The notes beneath the pieces are model-generated. The model worked only from the letters and a program-made list of their open reading frames with translations, was not told the origin of the DNA and did not search any database. From NCBI GenBank assembly GCA_017460265.1, contig JAFUBJ010000348.1, positions 1 through 8,565 on the forward strand: a DNA stretch of 8,565 nt, read 5' to 3'. Made by a program: the position numbers and the translations under genes. Source of the DNA: Atopobiaceae bacterium (GTDB taxonomy: Bacteria > Actinomycetota > Coriobacteriia > Coriobacteriales > Atopobiaceae). Positions 1-5,464 of the stretch are shown piece after piece (within the stretch, counting starts at the first letter, position 1; each line of letters begins with the position of its first letter).

Positions 1-347
1 CCGGTATCCTGGACCACCATACTGAAGGTGGACTTGTTGTCAAAGTGGGAAATACGGGTAATGGTAAAGTCAATGCGGCCGCCTTCCGGCGTAAATTTCA
101 CCGCGTTGCCACAGGCGACTACCGCGCCAAGCTGGACGGCATCGTCGTCGGAAAGACCAAGCTCCGTTCCGGCAACGCCACGGTGCACGCCATCGAGATC
201 GTCGACTACGGGACGTCGGAGCTCGAGTACATGCAGATCCTCTACGACCGCGTTCCGTCACTGCCGCAGCGCCTGACGCACGACTACAGCACGCTCGAGC
301 ATCTGTGGCGCAACATCGCCTTCCGCATTGCGAGAACCGTCCGATAG
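1..347 (+). CDS. C-terminal fragment of an unrecognised protein (possibly the tail of a cellulose-synthase-like glycosyltransferase)
   Basis: An open frame runs in from the left edge (first full codon at 3) and stops at TAG 345-347, giving about 114 residues with no start in the window. The segment is beta-rich and basic at first, with alternating short hydrophobic runs around KLDGIVVG and ATVHAIEIVDYG. It continues with EYMQILYDRVPSLPQ and ends in an amphipathic, arginine-rich helix (NIAFRIARTVR) that could lie against a membrane. From memory, an LYDRVP-LPQ element followed by a basic helix resembles the end of some family-2, cellulose-synthase-like glycosyltransferases with a PilZ-like beta-barrel. 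I cannot confirm this without the catalytic part, and the classical PilZ motifs are not evident. The coding call is supported by the long frame and a hairpin at the stop codon; the function is a weak guess. It converges on the IIB-ROK gene, 34 bp away. Confidence 0.6.
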   Translation, partial: GILDHHTEGGLVVKVGNTGNGKVNAAAFRRKFHRVATGDYRAKLDGIVVGKTKLRSGNATVHAIEIVDYGTSELEYMQILYDRVPSLPQRLTHDYSTLEHLWRNIAFRIARTVR

Positions 348-364
348 GTACATTGGTCGGACGG
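337..364. repeat. 8-bp inverted repeat spanning the stop codon between convergent genes
   Basis: CCGTCCGA (337-344) pairs perfectly with TCGGACGG (357-364) around a 12-base loop that contains the TAG stop of the upstream gene. It lies in the 34-bp gap between two convergent genes, so it may act as a bidirectional transcript end or 3' stabiliser. There is no T-tract on the + strand and only a weak TTCT on the - strand, so it is not a canonical intrinsic terminator. Its GTCCGA/TCGGAC core recurs in the hairpins at 3499-3651. Confidence 0.5.
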
Positions 365-381
365 CCTGGCGTCCACACGCG

Positions 382-1794
382 CTACTTCTCGTTGGCGATC
401 CTTCTCAGGCAGAGCGCGAGCTCGCCCACGAGCACGCAGCTGTCATAGTCGGCAACGTCGAACAGCTCGGGAACGGCGCTCGCCGGCAGGGACTTCTCAA
501 GCTCCTCGCGCAGCTCGCTCATGTCGGGAAGCAAGTCGCACCACACATAGACGGCCTCCGGCGCCACGGTGCAGGCAAGACTTGCCAGATAGCGTCCCAC
601 GAGTTCGCGCATGCCGCCGACGCGCCAGGCGGCGTCCACCACGTCCATCTCCAGCGCAAACCCCGCTGCCAGCGGCCCCAAGTGGCCTGAGCGCCCGTTG
701 TGGCCGTACAGGGGCTGCCCGTTGACCACGTAGCCTTCCTCACCGTCGGGAACGCCAACGGCCTGAGCGTGGAAGGCAACGTTTTCGTACTTGTCCTGCG
801 ACACATAGCAGCCAACGGCCGCGGCCATGGCGTTGTAGTCCACAAAGACCTTCGTGCCCCACAGCTCCTCGAGCTTGGACGCAAGGTCGTACTGTACCTC
901 TTCGCCTCCGCGCTGCTCGACCAGGACCCCGTTGTCAACGACGCCTGGCACCGCAAGGCCAATGGCGTCAAAGGTGCTTGTCTTCCAGCCCTGCACGAGC
1001 AGGGTGGCGGCAAGGTCGTTGAGCGTGCGGATGTCCATGCTGCGCCTTATGAGCATGCCCGAAAGGACAACTTCGCCCTTGTCAAGAACGCGGTAGCTCA
1101 AGGTGGGCTCGTCCTCGCGATGGATGTAGCTGAGCGCAAGCACGGTCTTGGTCTTGTCGTAATCGCGCTTGAACTGCATCTGGCTTTCCTCGCTGGAAGC
1201 ACGCGCACCCGAGAGAGTGTCCACCACCAGCGTAAGAGCTGCCGGGGCGTTGTAGGCGCCAAAGATGGATCCGGGCAACTCGATGACCGGCGTCCCGGGA
1301 AGCGCCTCGGCAACCTCCTTGCGCATATGTCCCACCTGCGGGGCAAGCAGCACGGCTGCGTAGTTTTTGCCCTCCTTCTTTGCCTCCGCGATGGGCACGG
1401 CCGAGAAGTCGTAGTCAAGCCCCATGGTCTGGGCAAGCTCGTTGAGCTTCATCGAGAAGAACGTGGTGGTCATGCCCACGGTGCAGCACAGGAGCACGTG
1501 ACGTATCTCGCGATGGGTCATCTCGTAGATGGCAGTGGCCATCTCGTTGAAGAGCTCCTTGGCACGGTCAAGGTCCTCAAACTCAAAGTGGAGAAAGAAG
1601 GCGGGCTCGCCGTCAAGCACGCGCTCGAGCCTCAGCTCGACGATGTCCATGCCGTCAATCTCGTAGAAGTTCACCCAGCCCTTGACGAGCTCGTGCTCGA
1701 TCTGGATGCCATCTCCTTCCCCTTCCGTCAGCGTGCAGCCATCGATCTCTTGGGCAAGAATCCAGTCGTGGTATTCGCGGACGGCATCGTTCAT
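382..1794 (-). CDS. PTS IIB (lactose/cellobiose type) fused to a degenerate ROK-family domain
   Basis: A 470-residue protein whose ATG at 1794 sits 8 bases after a strong AAAGGAG site. Residues 1-95 are an acidic alpha/beta N-terminal region with no helix-turn-helix that I can see. Residues 98-190 match a Lac-family PTS IIB domain: LLCCTVGMTTT is the phosphocysteine loop (Cys104 aligns with the phosphorylated Cys of CSxGMST), and LAPQVGHM is the usual GPQV element. Residues 215-465 follow a ROK sugar-kinase fold: IGLAVPGVVDNGVLV (278-292), VFVDYNAMAAAVG (316-328) and YGHNGRSGHLG (363-373). The ROK catalytic aspartate (ENDAN) is replaced by Asn321, the N-terminal DxGGT phosphate loop is not recognisable, and the CxCGxxGC zinc motif is absent. 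No IIA, IIC, HPr or separate sugar gene lies nearby. Inference: a phosphorylation- or sugar-responsive sensor or regulator rather than a transporter subunit or active kinase. Domain assignment is firm for IIB, good for ROK; the function is open. Confidence 0.88.
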   Translation of the reverse strand: MNDAVREYHDWILAQEIDGCTLTEGEGDGIQIEHELVKGWVNFYEIDGMDIVELRLERVLDGEPAFFLHFEFEDLDRAKELFNEMATAIYEMTHREIRHVLLCCTVGMTTTFFSMKLNELAQTMGLDYDFSAVPIAEAKKEGKNYAAVLLAPQVGHMRKEVAEALPGTPVIELPGSIFGAYNAPAALTLVVDTLSGARASSEESQMQFKRDYDKTKTVLALSYIHREDEPTLSYRVLDKGEVVLSGMLIRRSMDIRTLNDLAATLLVQGWKTSTFDAIGLAVPGVVDNGVLVEQRGGEEVQYDLASKLEELWGTKVFVDYNAMAAAVGCYVSQDKYENVAFHAQAVGVPDGEEGYVVNGQPLYGHNGRSGHLGPLAAGFALEMDVVDAAWRVGGMRELVGRYLASLACTVAPEAVYVWCDLLPDMSELREELEKSLPASAVPELFDVADYDSCVLVGELALCLRRIANEK

Positions 1795-1880
1795 CTGCTG
1801 CTCCTTTGTGAGAAGAGGTCGTATCTTTTTTATTTTCGCTCAGACAGTGCCCTGATTTGCACTTCTTTGGGCAAATGGTG
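1795..1880 (-). other. 86-bp spacer between the dipeptidase and IIB-ROK genes
   Basis: Read on the - strand, this spacer holds TTTGC (about 1872-1876) and GCAAA (about 1857-1861), which form a short dyad that could be an operator or weak hairpin. An A-rich run follows (about 1825-1838), then the AAAGGAG ribosome-binding site of the downstream gene. No clear intrinsic terminator is seen, so read-through from the dipeptidase gene is plausible, but an internal promoter cannot be excluded. Confidence 0.3.
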
Positions 1881-2546
1881 TCAGATTCGGTGATTCCTGA
1901 GGTAGGCAGAGGACACGGGGAACGAGAAGTACGTGTCGGGATACGGCTCGTTTTCCAAGGTGAAGTGCCACCATTCGCACTCGTAGGGCACAAAGCCGTT
2001 GCGCACCATGACCTTCTGCAGAAGCATGCGGTTGTTGTATTGCTCCTTGGTGATGTCGGGGTAGTCGGGATGCGAGCGCTCGCCAAAGGAGTCAAAGGGA
2101 GACCCCATGTCGACCTCCTTGCCCGTCGCCATCTCAAGAAGCGTCAAGTCGACGGTGGATCCCCTGCTGTGGCTGGACTTCGTGGCAATGTAGCCCAGCT
2201 GGATGGTGTCTTCCTTGTCGATCTCGGGATAGAAGAACGGCTTCATGCGCACGTCGTTGTCTTCCAGAGCCCAGAACACAAACTGCTTGACCGCCGACGT
2301 CGGCCGGTAGGCATCGAAGATCTTGAAGCGATAACCCAGCACGTTGAGCTCGTTGCTTGCCGACTTGAGGGCGCGGGCAGCCTCTGCCGTAATGAGCGCA
2401 CAGGGCTCCTCGTAGCCGTCGATGCGCTCCCCTATGAAATTGTAGGTAGAGAAGTAGCGAATCTCCTGAATCGCGTGCGGCACGTAGTCGGATAACAGCA
2501 CAAAACCCGACGGGTCCTTGGTATAGTCGTAGGCAGACACCGTCAC
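1881..2546 (-). CDS. ddpX: VanX/DdpX-type D-Ala-D-Ala dipeptidase (peptidase family M15D)
   Basis: A 221-residue zinc dipeptidase of the VanX/DdpX family, which hydrolyses D-alanyl-D-alanine. The family signatures are intact: FDAYRP with the transition-state arginine Arg81; SSHSRGSTVDLTL carrying zinc ligands His126 and Asp133; and EWWHF with catalytic Glu191 and zinc ligand His194. There is no signal peptide, so it should be cytoplasmic like VanX. The length is slightly above the usual 190-205 residues. The start is GTG (2544-2546), preceded by AAGAAGGG at a suitable distance. It precedes the IIB-ROK gene on the same strand by 86 bp and diverges from the zincin-like gene at 2613. No vanH or vanA/B ligase or VanRS-type regulator is present, so recycling of D-Ala-D-Ala or peptidoglycan fragments is a better default role than glycopeptide resistance. 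Family assignment is near certain; the physiological role is inferred. Confidence 0.93.
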   Translation of the reverse strand: MTVSAYDYTKDPSGFVLLSDYVPHAIQEIRYFSTYNFIGERIDGYEEPCALITAEAARALKSASNELNVLGYRFKIFDAYRPTSAVKQFVFWALEDNDVRMKPFFYPEIDKEDTIQLGYIATKSSHSRGSTVDLTLLEMATGKEVDMGSPFDSFGERSHPDYPDITKEQYNNRMLLQKVMVRNGFVPYECEWWHFTLENEPYPDTYFSFPVSSAYLRNHRI

Positions 2547-2574
2547 AACCCTTCTTTAGACTAGTATTTGTTCC

Positions 2575-2604
2575 AGTGTATCCCACCCCAACGAACTATG
2601 TTAG
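2575..2604 (-). promoter_or_regulatory. Candidate sigma-70-type promoter for the dipeptidase gene
   Basis: On the - strand, CTAACA (2604-2599, 4 of 6 matches to TTGACA) lies 18 bp before TACACT (2580-2575, 4 of 6 matches to TATAAT). Transcription would start about 20 bases before the GTG codon. It lies in the 66-bp divergent interval shared with the gene starting at 2613, so any regulator here could affect both genes. The match is modest. Confidence 0.35.
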
Positions 2605-2610
2605 GAGAGG
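2603..2610 (+). promoter_or_regulatory. Ribosome-binding site deciding the zincin-like gene start
   Basis: AGGAGAGG lies directly ahead of ATG 2613. It favours this codon over ATG 2598 and TTG 2568, which would add 5 and 15 residues and have no such purine-rich site. The gap to the ATG is short (about 2-5 bases, depending on the pairing register). Confidence 0.65.
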
Positions 2611-2612
2611 CC

Positions 2613-3491
2613 ATGTCAAAGAGCCTTGCAAAGGGAAGTGATGCCATCAAGGTGCTCGCGGCGCGCTTTCCCCAGCTCTACATCGCTCCCGCAGAGGACA
2701 CGCAGGACGCATTCCGCGCCGCCAGCGGACGGGGCATCGTGCCGGAAGGCGCCAACCTCGACCACTTTTTGACCAACCCCGAAGACGAGCTGCGCGAGGT
2801 GGACACCCCCGCGGGGCCAGTGGAGGTCGTGTTCTTAAAGGAGCGGGCGGACTTCGAGACCTTCCTGCAGATCATTGGGCATCGCGCACAGTCGGTGCCC
2901 ATTGCGCGCACGGTCGGCGCCATCACCTACCGAGGCATCGCGGACTGGGGTACCGTGCGAGCGGCGTATGAGCGCTACGTTGCCGGCGGCGGGGACGACT
3001 GGGGAGCGGAGTTCTCTCGCCTTGCGCAGCAGCCAGGAATGTTCCGTGCAGAGCTTGTGGTGATATCCGAGGGGCCGTACAGCAACATTGCCGCCGATCA
3101 GACGCCCTACAGCGCCGAGGAGTGGGTCCCCATCTCCCGCGAGATCCGACTGCACCACGAATGCGCGCATGTCGTCTGTCGCCGTACCATGCCCGACAAC
3201 ATCGCGGAGGTGTGGGACGAAGTGACCGCCGACGTGGTGGGGCTGCTCTGCGCCACGGGACACTACGATGCCCAGCTTGCGGCACATTTCCTTGGCGTGA
3301 CGGCCGACGGCTTTTGCGGCGGAAGGCTCATCGAATACCTGAGCGACGAGCAGAAGGAACGCCTGGACGAGGTGTCACGGGAGGTCTATGCCTCGCTCGT
3401 CAAGATCGAGCAGACCTGCACGGAAGATGACTGCGCGCGTCCCTTTGACTACCTGCTCCGCCTCAAGAACGATCCGTTCCTGACGTACTAA
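2613..3491 (+). CDS. Uncharacterised zincin-like protein with an HEXXH motif
   Basis: The 292-residue product starts at ATG 2613, which I chose over upstream TTG 2568 and ATG 2598 because AGGAGAGG lies just ahead of it. I recognise no named family. The key feature is LHHECAHVVCRR: HECAH (His182, Glu183, His186) fits the HEXXH zinc-protease motif. It is followed 16-17 residues later by WDEVTAD, whose Asp202, Glu203 or Asp207 could supply the third zinc ligand. After that come a helical GLLCATGHYDAQLAAHFLGV stretch and a GGRLIEYL segment. Residues 1-165 hold a mixed alpha/beta region with no known motif. No signal peptide or membrane segment is visible, so it is probably cytoplasmic. The C-terminus has two nearby cysteines in TCTEDDC. 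A DEXXAD element after HEXXH resembles the arrangement in several uncharacterised HEXXH proteins. Peptidase activity is an inference; a non-proteolytic zinc protein is possible. It diverges from the dipeptidase and is followed by three terminator-like hairpins. Confidence 0.88.
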   Translation: MSKSLAKGSDAIKVLAARFPQLYIAPAEDTQDAFRAASGRGIVPEGANLDHFLTNPEDELREVDTPAGPVEVVFLKERADFETFLQIIGHRAQSVPIARTVGAITYRGIADWGTVRAAYERYVAGGGDDWGAEFSRLAQQPGMFRAELVVISEGPYSNIAADQTPYSAEEWVPISREIRLHHECAHVVCRRTMPDNIAEVWDEVTADVVGLLCATGHYDAQLAAHFLGVTADGFCGGRLIEYLSDEQKERLDEVSREVYASLVKIEQTCTEDDCARPFDYLLRLKNDPFLTY

Positions 3492-3498
3492 GCGCACC

Positions 3499-3545
3499 AA
3501 GATGTCCGAAGCGGGCAGCACGCCGCCTGTTTCGGACATCTTTTT
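3499..3545 (+). terminator. Intrinsic terminator, hairpin 1 of 3
   Basis: AAGATGTCCGAA (3499-3510) pairs perfectly over 12 bp with TTCGGACATCTT (3531-3542). A GC-rich loop arm lies between, and a T5 run spans 3541-3545 on the + strand. It begins 7 bases after the stop of the zincin-like gene, so it should end that transcript. This is the strongest of the three hairpins. Confidence 0.8.
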
Positions 3546-3624
3546 GCGAGAACTTGTCCGAGGTGGGCTGGGCGCGCCGCCTGTTTCGGACATCTTTTTG
3601 CGAGAACTTGTCCGAGGAGGGCTG
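3521..3624 (+). repeat. 54-bp-period direct repeat within the terminator array
   Basis: Bases 3521-3563 and 3575-3617 are identical, and the match continues to 3570/3624 with one mismatch (T3564 versus A3618). The repeat carries the right arm and T-run of one hairpin, GCGAGAAC, and the left arm of the next. The three-hairpin array therefore looks like the product of tandem duplication. Confidence 0.85.
3555..3599 (+). terminator. Intrinsic terminator, hairpin 2 of 3
   Basis: TGTCCGA (3555-3561) pairs with TCGGACA (3586-3592). The interior can extend the stem through GGTGGGC against GCCGCC, and T5 follows at 3595-3599. Its right half and flank are a copy of hairpin 1: 3575-3617 is identical to 3521-3563 (43 bp, offset 54). 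Confidence 0.7.
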
Positions 3625-3651
3625 CACGCTGCTCGTTTCGGACAACTTTTT
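3608..3651 (+). terminator. Intrinsic terminator, hairpin 3 of 3
   Basis: TTGTCCGA (3608-3615) pairs with TCGGACAA (3638-3645), followed by T5 at 3647-3651. Here the right arm ends in ACAAC instead of ACATC and so matches the left-arm TTGT better: a compensating difference that preserves pairing. It ends 5 bases before the stop codon of the convergent lipoprotein gene. Confidence 0.7.
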
Positions 3652-3656
3652 GCGTG

Positions 3657-4697
3657 CTACAGCGTGCCGTCCAGAATGGCGTCAATGACGACGCTTCCCA
3701 CGGCAAAGTTGTTCTCCATGGCAACGGGGAAGATGTCAAACGTCTGGCTCTCAGAGAGGGTCATCGCAGCCTCGTCATCCCATAGTTGCTCAGGCGTGCC
3801 ATCAAGTATAAAGACATCCATGTTGACGGCATCACGAATGATGATAAGCCGGTCAAGCAGGCCAGCGCGCTCAACGGCCAGCGCCACGGCAACGTCTTCC
3901 ATCTCGCTGCAGGCATAGGGATCGGGACTGTCGTAGGTGTCGGCCATCAGAAGCGCGTTTTGGTGGTCGTAGGTTCCCTTCCAATAGTTGTCGCCGGTAC
4001 TGCAGGTTCCCCTCAGCACCTGGGGATCACGCGACGCCCATTCCTGTCCCTCAAACTCCTCCTGCATGACCTTGCGCGTGAGGTCGGTCGTCTTGAGCGG
4101 CACGTCCTTCACCAGGTCAAAGACCCGATTGGTAAGTTCCTGGTTGAACTCCACGTATGAGGACGAGTCAAAGTCGTCCTCATGGAACCACGTGGTGATG
4201 CTCGGCTCCTCAAGCTCGCGCGCGTCGGCGTGATGACCCAGGTCGTAGTCAAAGGCGGCGCTGATGACATACACGTCTCCCATGACGCCAAACCCCTCTG
4301 ACGCTCCCGCACAGCCCGTCGAGATCACGTAGGCATCCGAAAAGTCAAAGCGCTGGTCATTGAGGACAGAAGAGGTACTCAGGGCAGCATTGACCTTTCC
4401 CTGGCCCGTCACAAAGAGGGCAACGCCGTCCTTCACGTAGAGCTTGGTGTCGATGGAGCCGTCTTTGATGTCGTAGGCGTCTCCGCCCGAGAGGTAGCGC
4501 TCGTAGTAGTACTGGGCCTCTCCCGGGTCATCACCCTCCATGTCCCCCACCTCAAACTTGGGGAGAATGAGCACCCTGATGGGGATTGCACCTGTCAGCT
4601 CGTCGCTTTCCTGGGGAGTCGAAACCTGGGCACTACAGCCTGTAAGCGCAAGAGCCATAGAAAGGGAGAGCAGGGCACGTGCAAAGAGCTTGTTCAT
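3657..4697 (-). CDS. Lipoprotein of the purine nucleoside permease (NUP) family
   Basis: A 346-residue exported lipoprotein with start ATG at 4697. An in-frame GTG at 4721 would add eight residues before the signal peptide and has a poorer ribosome site. MNKLFARALLSLSMALALTGC is a typical type II signal peptide with lipobox LTGC, so Cys21 should be lipidated and the protein held outside the membrane. The mature part matches the NUP family, which shares the nucleoside-phosphorylase fold: PIRVLILPKFEVGDMEGD near the start, GQGKVNAALSTSSVL, RFDFSDAYVISTGCAGASEG, GDVYVISAAFDYDLGHHADARE, GTCSTGDNYWKG, and CSEMEDVAVALA. The last resembles the MEAA ribose-binding element of purine nucleoside phosphorylases. 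The likely job is binding, transport support or phosphorolysis of extracellular nucleosides; none is proven for bacterial lipoprotein members. It converges on the zincin-like gene and diverges from the small gene at 4875. No nucleoside transporter is adjacent. Confidence 0.85.
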   Translation of the reverse strand: MNKLFARALLSLSMALALTGCSAQVSTPQESDELTGAIPIRVLILPKFEVGDMEGDDPGEAQYYYERYLSGGDAYDIKDGSIDTKLYVKDGVALFVTGQGKVNAALSTSSVLNDQRFDFSDAYVISTGCAGASEGFGVMGDVYVISAAFDYDLGHHADARELEEPSITTWFHEDDFDSSSYVEFNQELTNRVFDLVKDVPLKTTDLTRKVMQEEFEGQEWASRDPQVLRGTCSTGDNYWKGTYDHQNALLMADTYDSPDPYACSEMEDVAVALAVERAGLLDRLIIIRDAVNMDVFILDGTPEQLWDDEAAMTLSESQTFDIFPVAMENNFAVGSVVIDAILDGTL

Positions 4698-4874
4698 AAA
4701 AAGATTCCCATCTGTGGTCACCAGACCTACGCATCGATACGTTAGCAGATATTCACCTTGTGTTCAGGTGTGTGATTACTCCCGTCATTTGGGACGGACA
4801 GCCTCTGCAAGGGTATAACCATTGCTGTTGAAGGACGCCACAGGGCGTCCATACGACAAGAGAGAGGACGTGCC
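4698..4874. promoter_or_regulatory. Divergent intergenic region with three short dyads
   Basis: This 177-bp region separates the NUP-family lipoprotein from the small + strand gene. It contains CACCT/AGGTG (4754-4758 and 4766-4770) and CCGTC/GACGG (4782-4786 and 4793-4797), and near the + gene a stronger hairpin listed separately. For the + gene, TTGGGA (4789-4794) and TATAAC (4814-4819) with a 19-bp spacer are a possible promoter. For the - gene, TGAACA (4766-4761) is a weak -35 candidate without a good -10. The dyads could be operators, but no regulator family can be named. Confidence 0.35.
4833..4850 (+). repeat. Perfect 7-bp hairpin in the presumed leader of the small gene
   Basis: GGACGCC (4833-4839) pairs with GGCGTCC (4844-4850) around the tetraloop ACAG. 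It is 25 bases ahead of the start codon, just before the purine-rich AGAGAGGA site, and downstream of the candidate TATAAC box. It would lie near the 5' end of the mRNA, where it could stabilise the transcript or affect ribosome access. No T-run follows, so it is not an attenuator on its own. Confidence 0.5.
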
Positions 4875-5345
4875 ATGACCACGACCACCATAGACGGCAA
4901 GATGAGCATCCAGCTTCCCGAGGGCCTTGAGGTTATGGACAAAGCCGAGGTCCAGCAAGCTTACGCATTTGACTACGACAACGTGTGGGGCGCTCGCGAC
5001 GAGAATCGCCACGTCATGCTCACCTGCATCTGGAAGGAGTCCCACGAGCTGTTGGTCAAGCTGGCGGGAGCCGAGGCGCTCGCAAAGCGCGCAGAGAAGG
5101 CGCTCAGCAAGACCTACAAGGCAAGTGGATATCACCTTGACGGCTACTTCGACACGGAGCTGGCGGGAAGGCCAGCAAAGGGCTTCTCATATGGCTTCAC
5201 GGTTGGGGACATCGCGCAGCAGGCAGAGGTTGTCGTTGTCACCGATGGGGCCTGCTCCTACACCTTCTACTACTACACCCGCCCCGAATGCGCTGCGGCC
5301 AACCAGCCGCTGCATGACGAGCTCTTTGGCTCCCTGTCACTGTAG
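4875..5345 (+). CDS. Small cytosolic protein of unknown function, possibly PsbP/Mog1-like fold
   Basis: A 156-residue protein starting at ATG 4875 with GAGAGGA upstream. I do not recognise a named family. It has no signal peptide, membrane segment or catalytic motif. The order of elements is a short beta pair (DGKMSIQLPEGLEV), an acidic helix and a strand ending in VMLTCIW. A lysine-rich helix follows (about 60-85), then further strands (GRPAKGFSYGF, AEVVVVTDGACSYTFYYYTR), and the protein ends in a helix leading to LFGSLSL. An opening like that, a late aromatic beta-strand and a terminal helix ending in a S-x-S-L-type segment are reminiscent of PsbP/Mog1/DUF1795-type folds; this is a fold-level impression only. 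It is divergent from the lipoprotein and convergent with the phosphatase operon, so it is probably monocistronic. Confidence 0.8.
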   Translation: MTTTTIDGKMSIQLPEGLEVMDKAEVQQAYAFDYDNVWGARDENRHVMLTCIWKESHELLVKLAGAEALAKRAEKALSKTYKASGYHLDGYFDTELAGRPAKGFSYGFTVGDIAQQAEVVVVTDGACSYTFYYYTRPECAAANQPLHDELFGSLSL

Positions 5346-5382
5346 GTGCACGTCATTGCGAAACGGCCCGCGAGTAAGCGAT

Positions 5383-5450
5383 GGCGCAGAGCAGATCGCC
5401 CTCCCAGAAATTGAATCTGGGAGGGCGATTTCTTGCGTACGCTCTGTGCC
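5383..5450 (+). terminator. Long nested hairpin, probable terminator between convergent genes
   Basis: The inner stem is ATCGCCCTCCCAGA (5395-5408) with its exact complement at 5416-5429, 14 bp around a 7-base AATTGAA-type loop. On the + strand it is followed by TTCTT, an imperfect T-tract. An outer stem, GGCGCAGAGC (5383-5392) with GCTCTGTGCC (5441-5450), pairs over 10 positions with one G-U. The structure lies between the stops of the small gene (5345) and the phosphatase gene (5465) and can fold from either transcript. The T-rich side favours ending the + strand gene. Confidence 0.75.
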
Positions 5451-5464
5451 TTGCGGCTGGGCAC

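Noticed and set aside
382..1794. Classical ROK transcriptional repressor (NagC/Mlc type)
   Set aside because: No N-terminal helix-turn-helix is visible and the ROK part is preceded by a IIB domain.
700..1893. A 397-codon open frame on the + strand opposite the IIB-ROK and spacer region
   Set aside because: It lies antisense to a gene with clear IIB and ROK motifs, has low-complexity His/Val/Gly-rich content, and no matching domain; it is a consequence of GC-rich codon bias.
1857..2495. A 212-codon + strand open frame opposite the dipeptidase gene
   Set aside because: The - strand frame carries all VanX catalytic and zinc residues; the + frame has no recognisable feature.
1881..2546. Vancomycin-resistance determinant
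   Set aside because: VanX homology alone is not enough; no vanH, vanA/B-type ligase or VanRS genes are present in the window.
3499..3651. CRISPR-like array
   Set aside because: Only two copies of the long direct repeat exist, the 'spacers' are themselves near-copies, and every unit is a hairpin followed by a T-run, which fits terminators.
3375..3739. Short - strand open frames with repeated MSET segments, suggestive of a repeat peptide
   Set aside because: They are translations of the terminator hairpin repeats and overlap the ends of both real genes; no ribosome sites support them.
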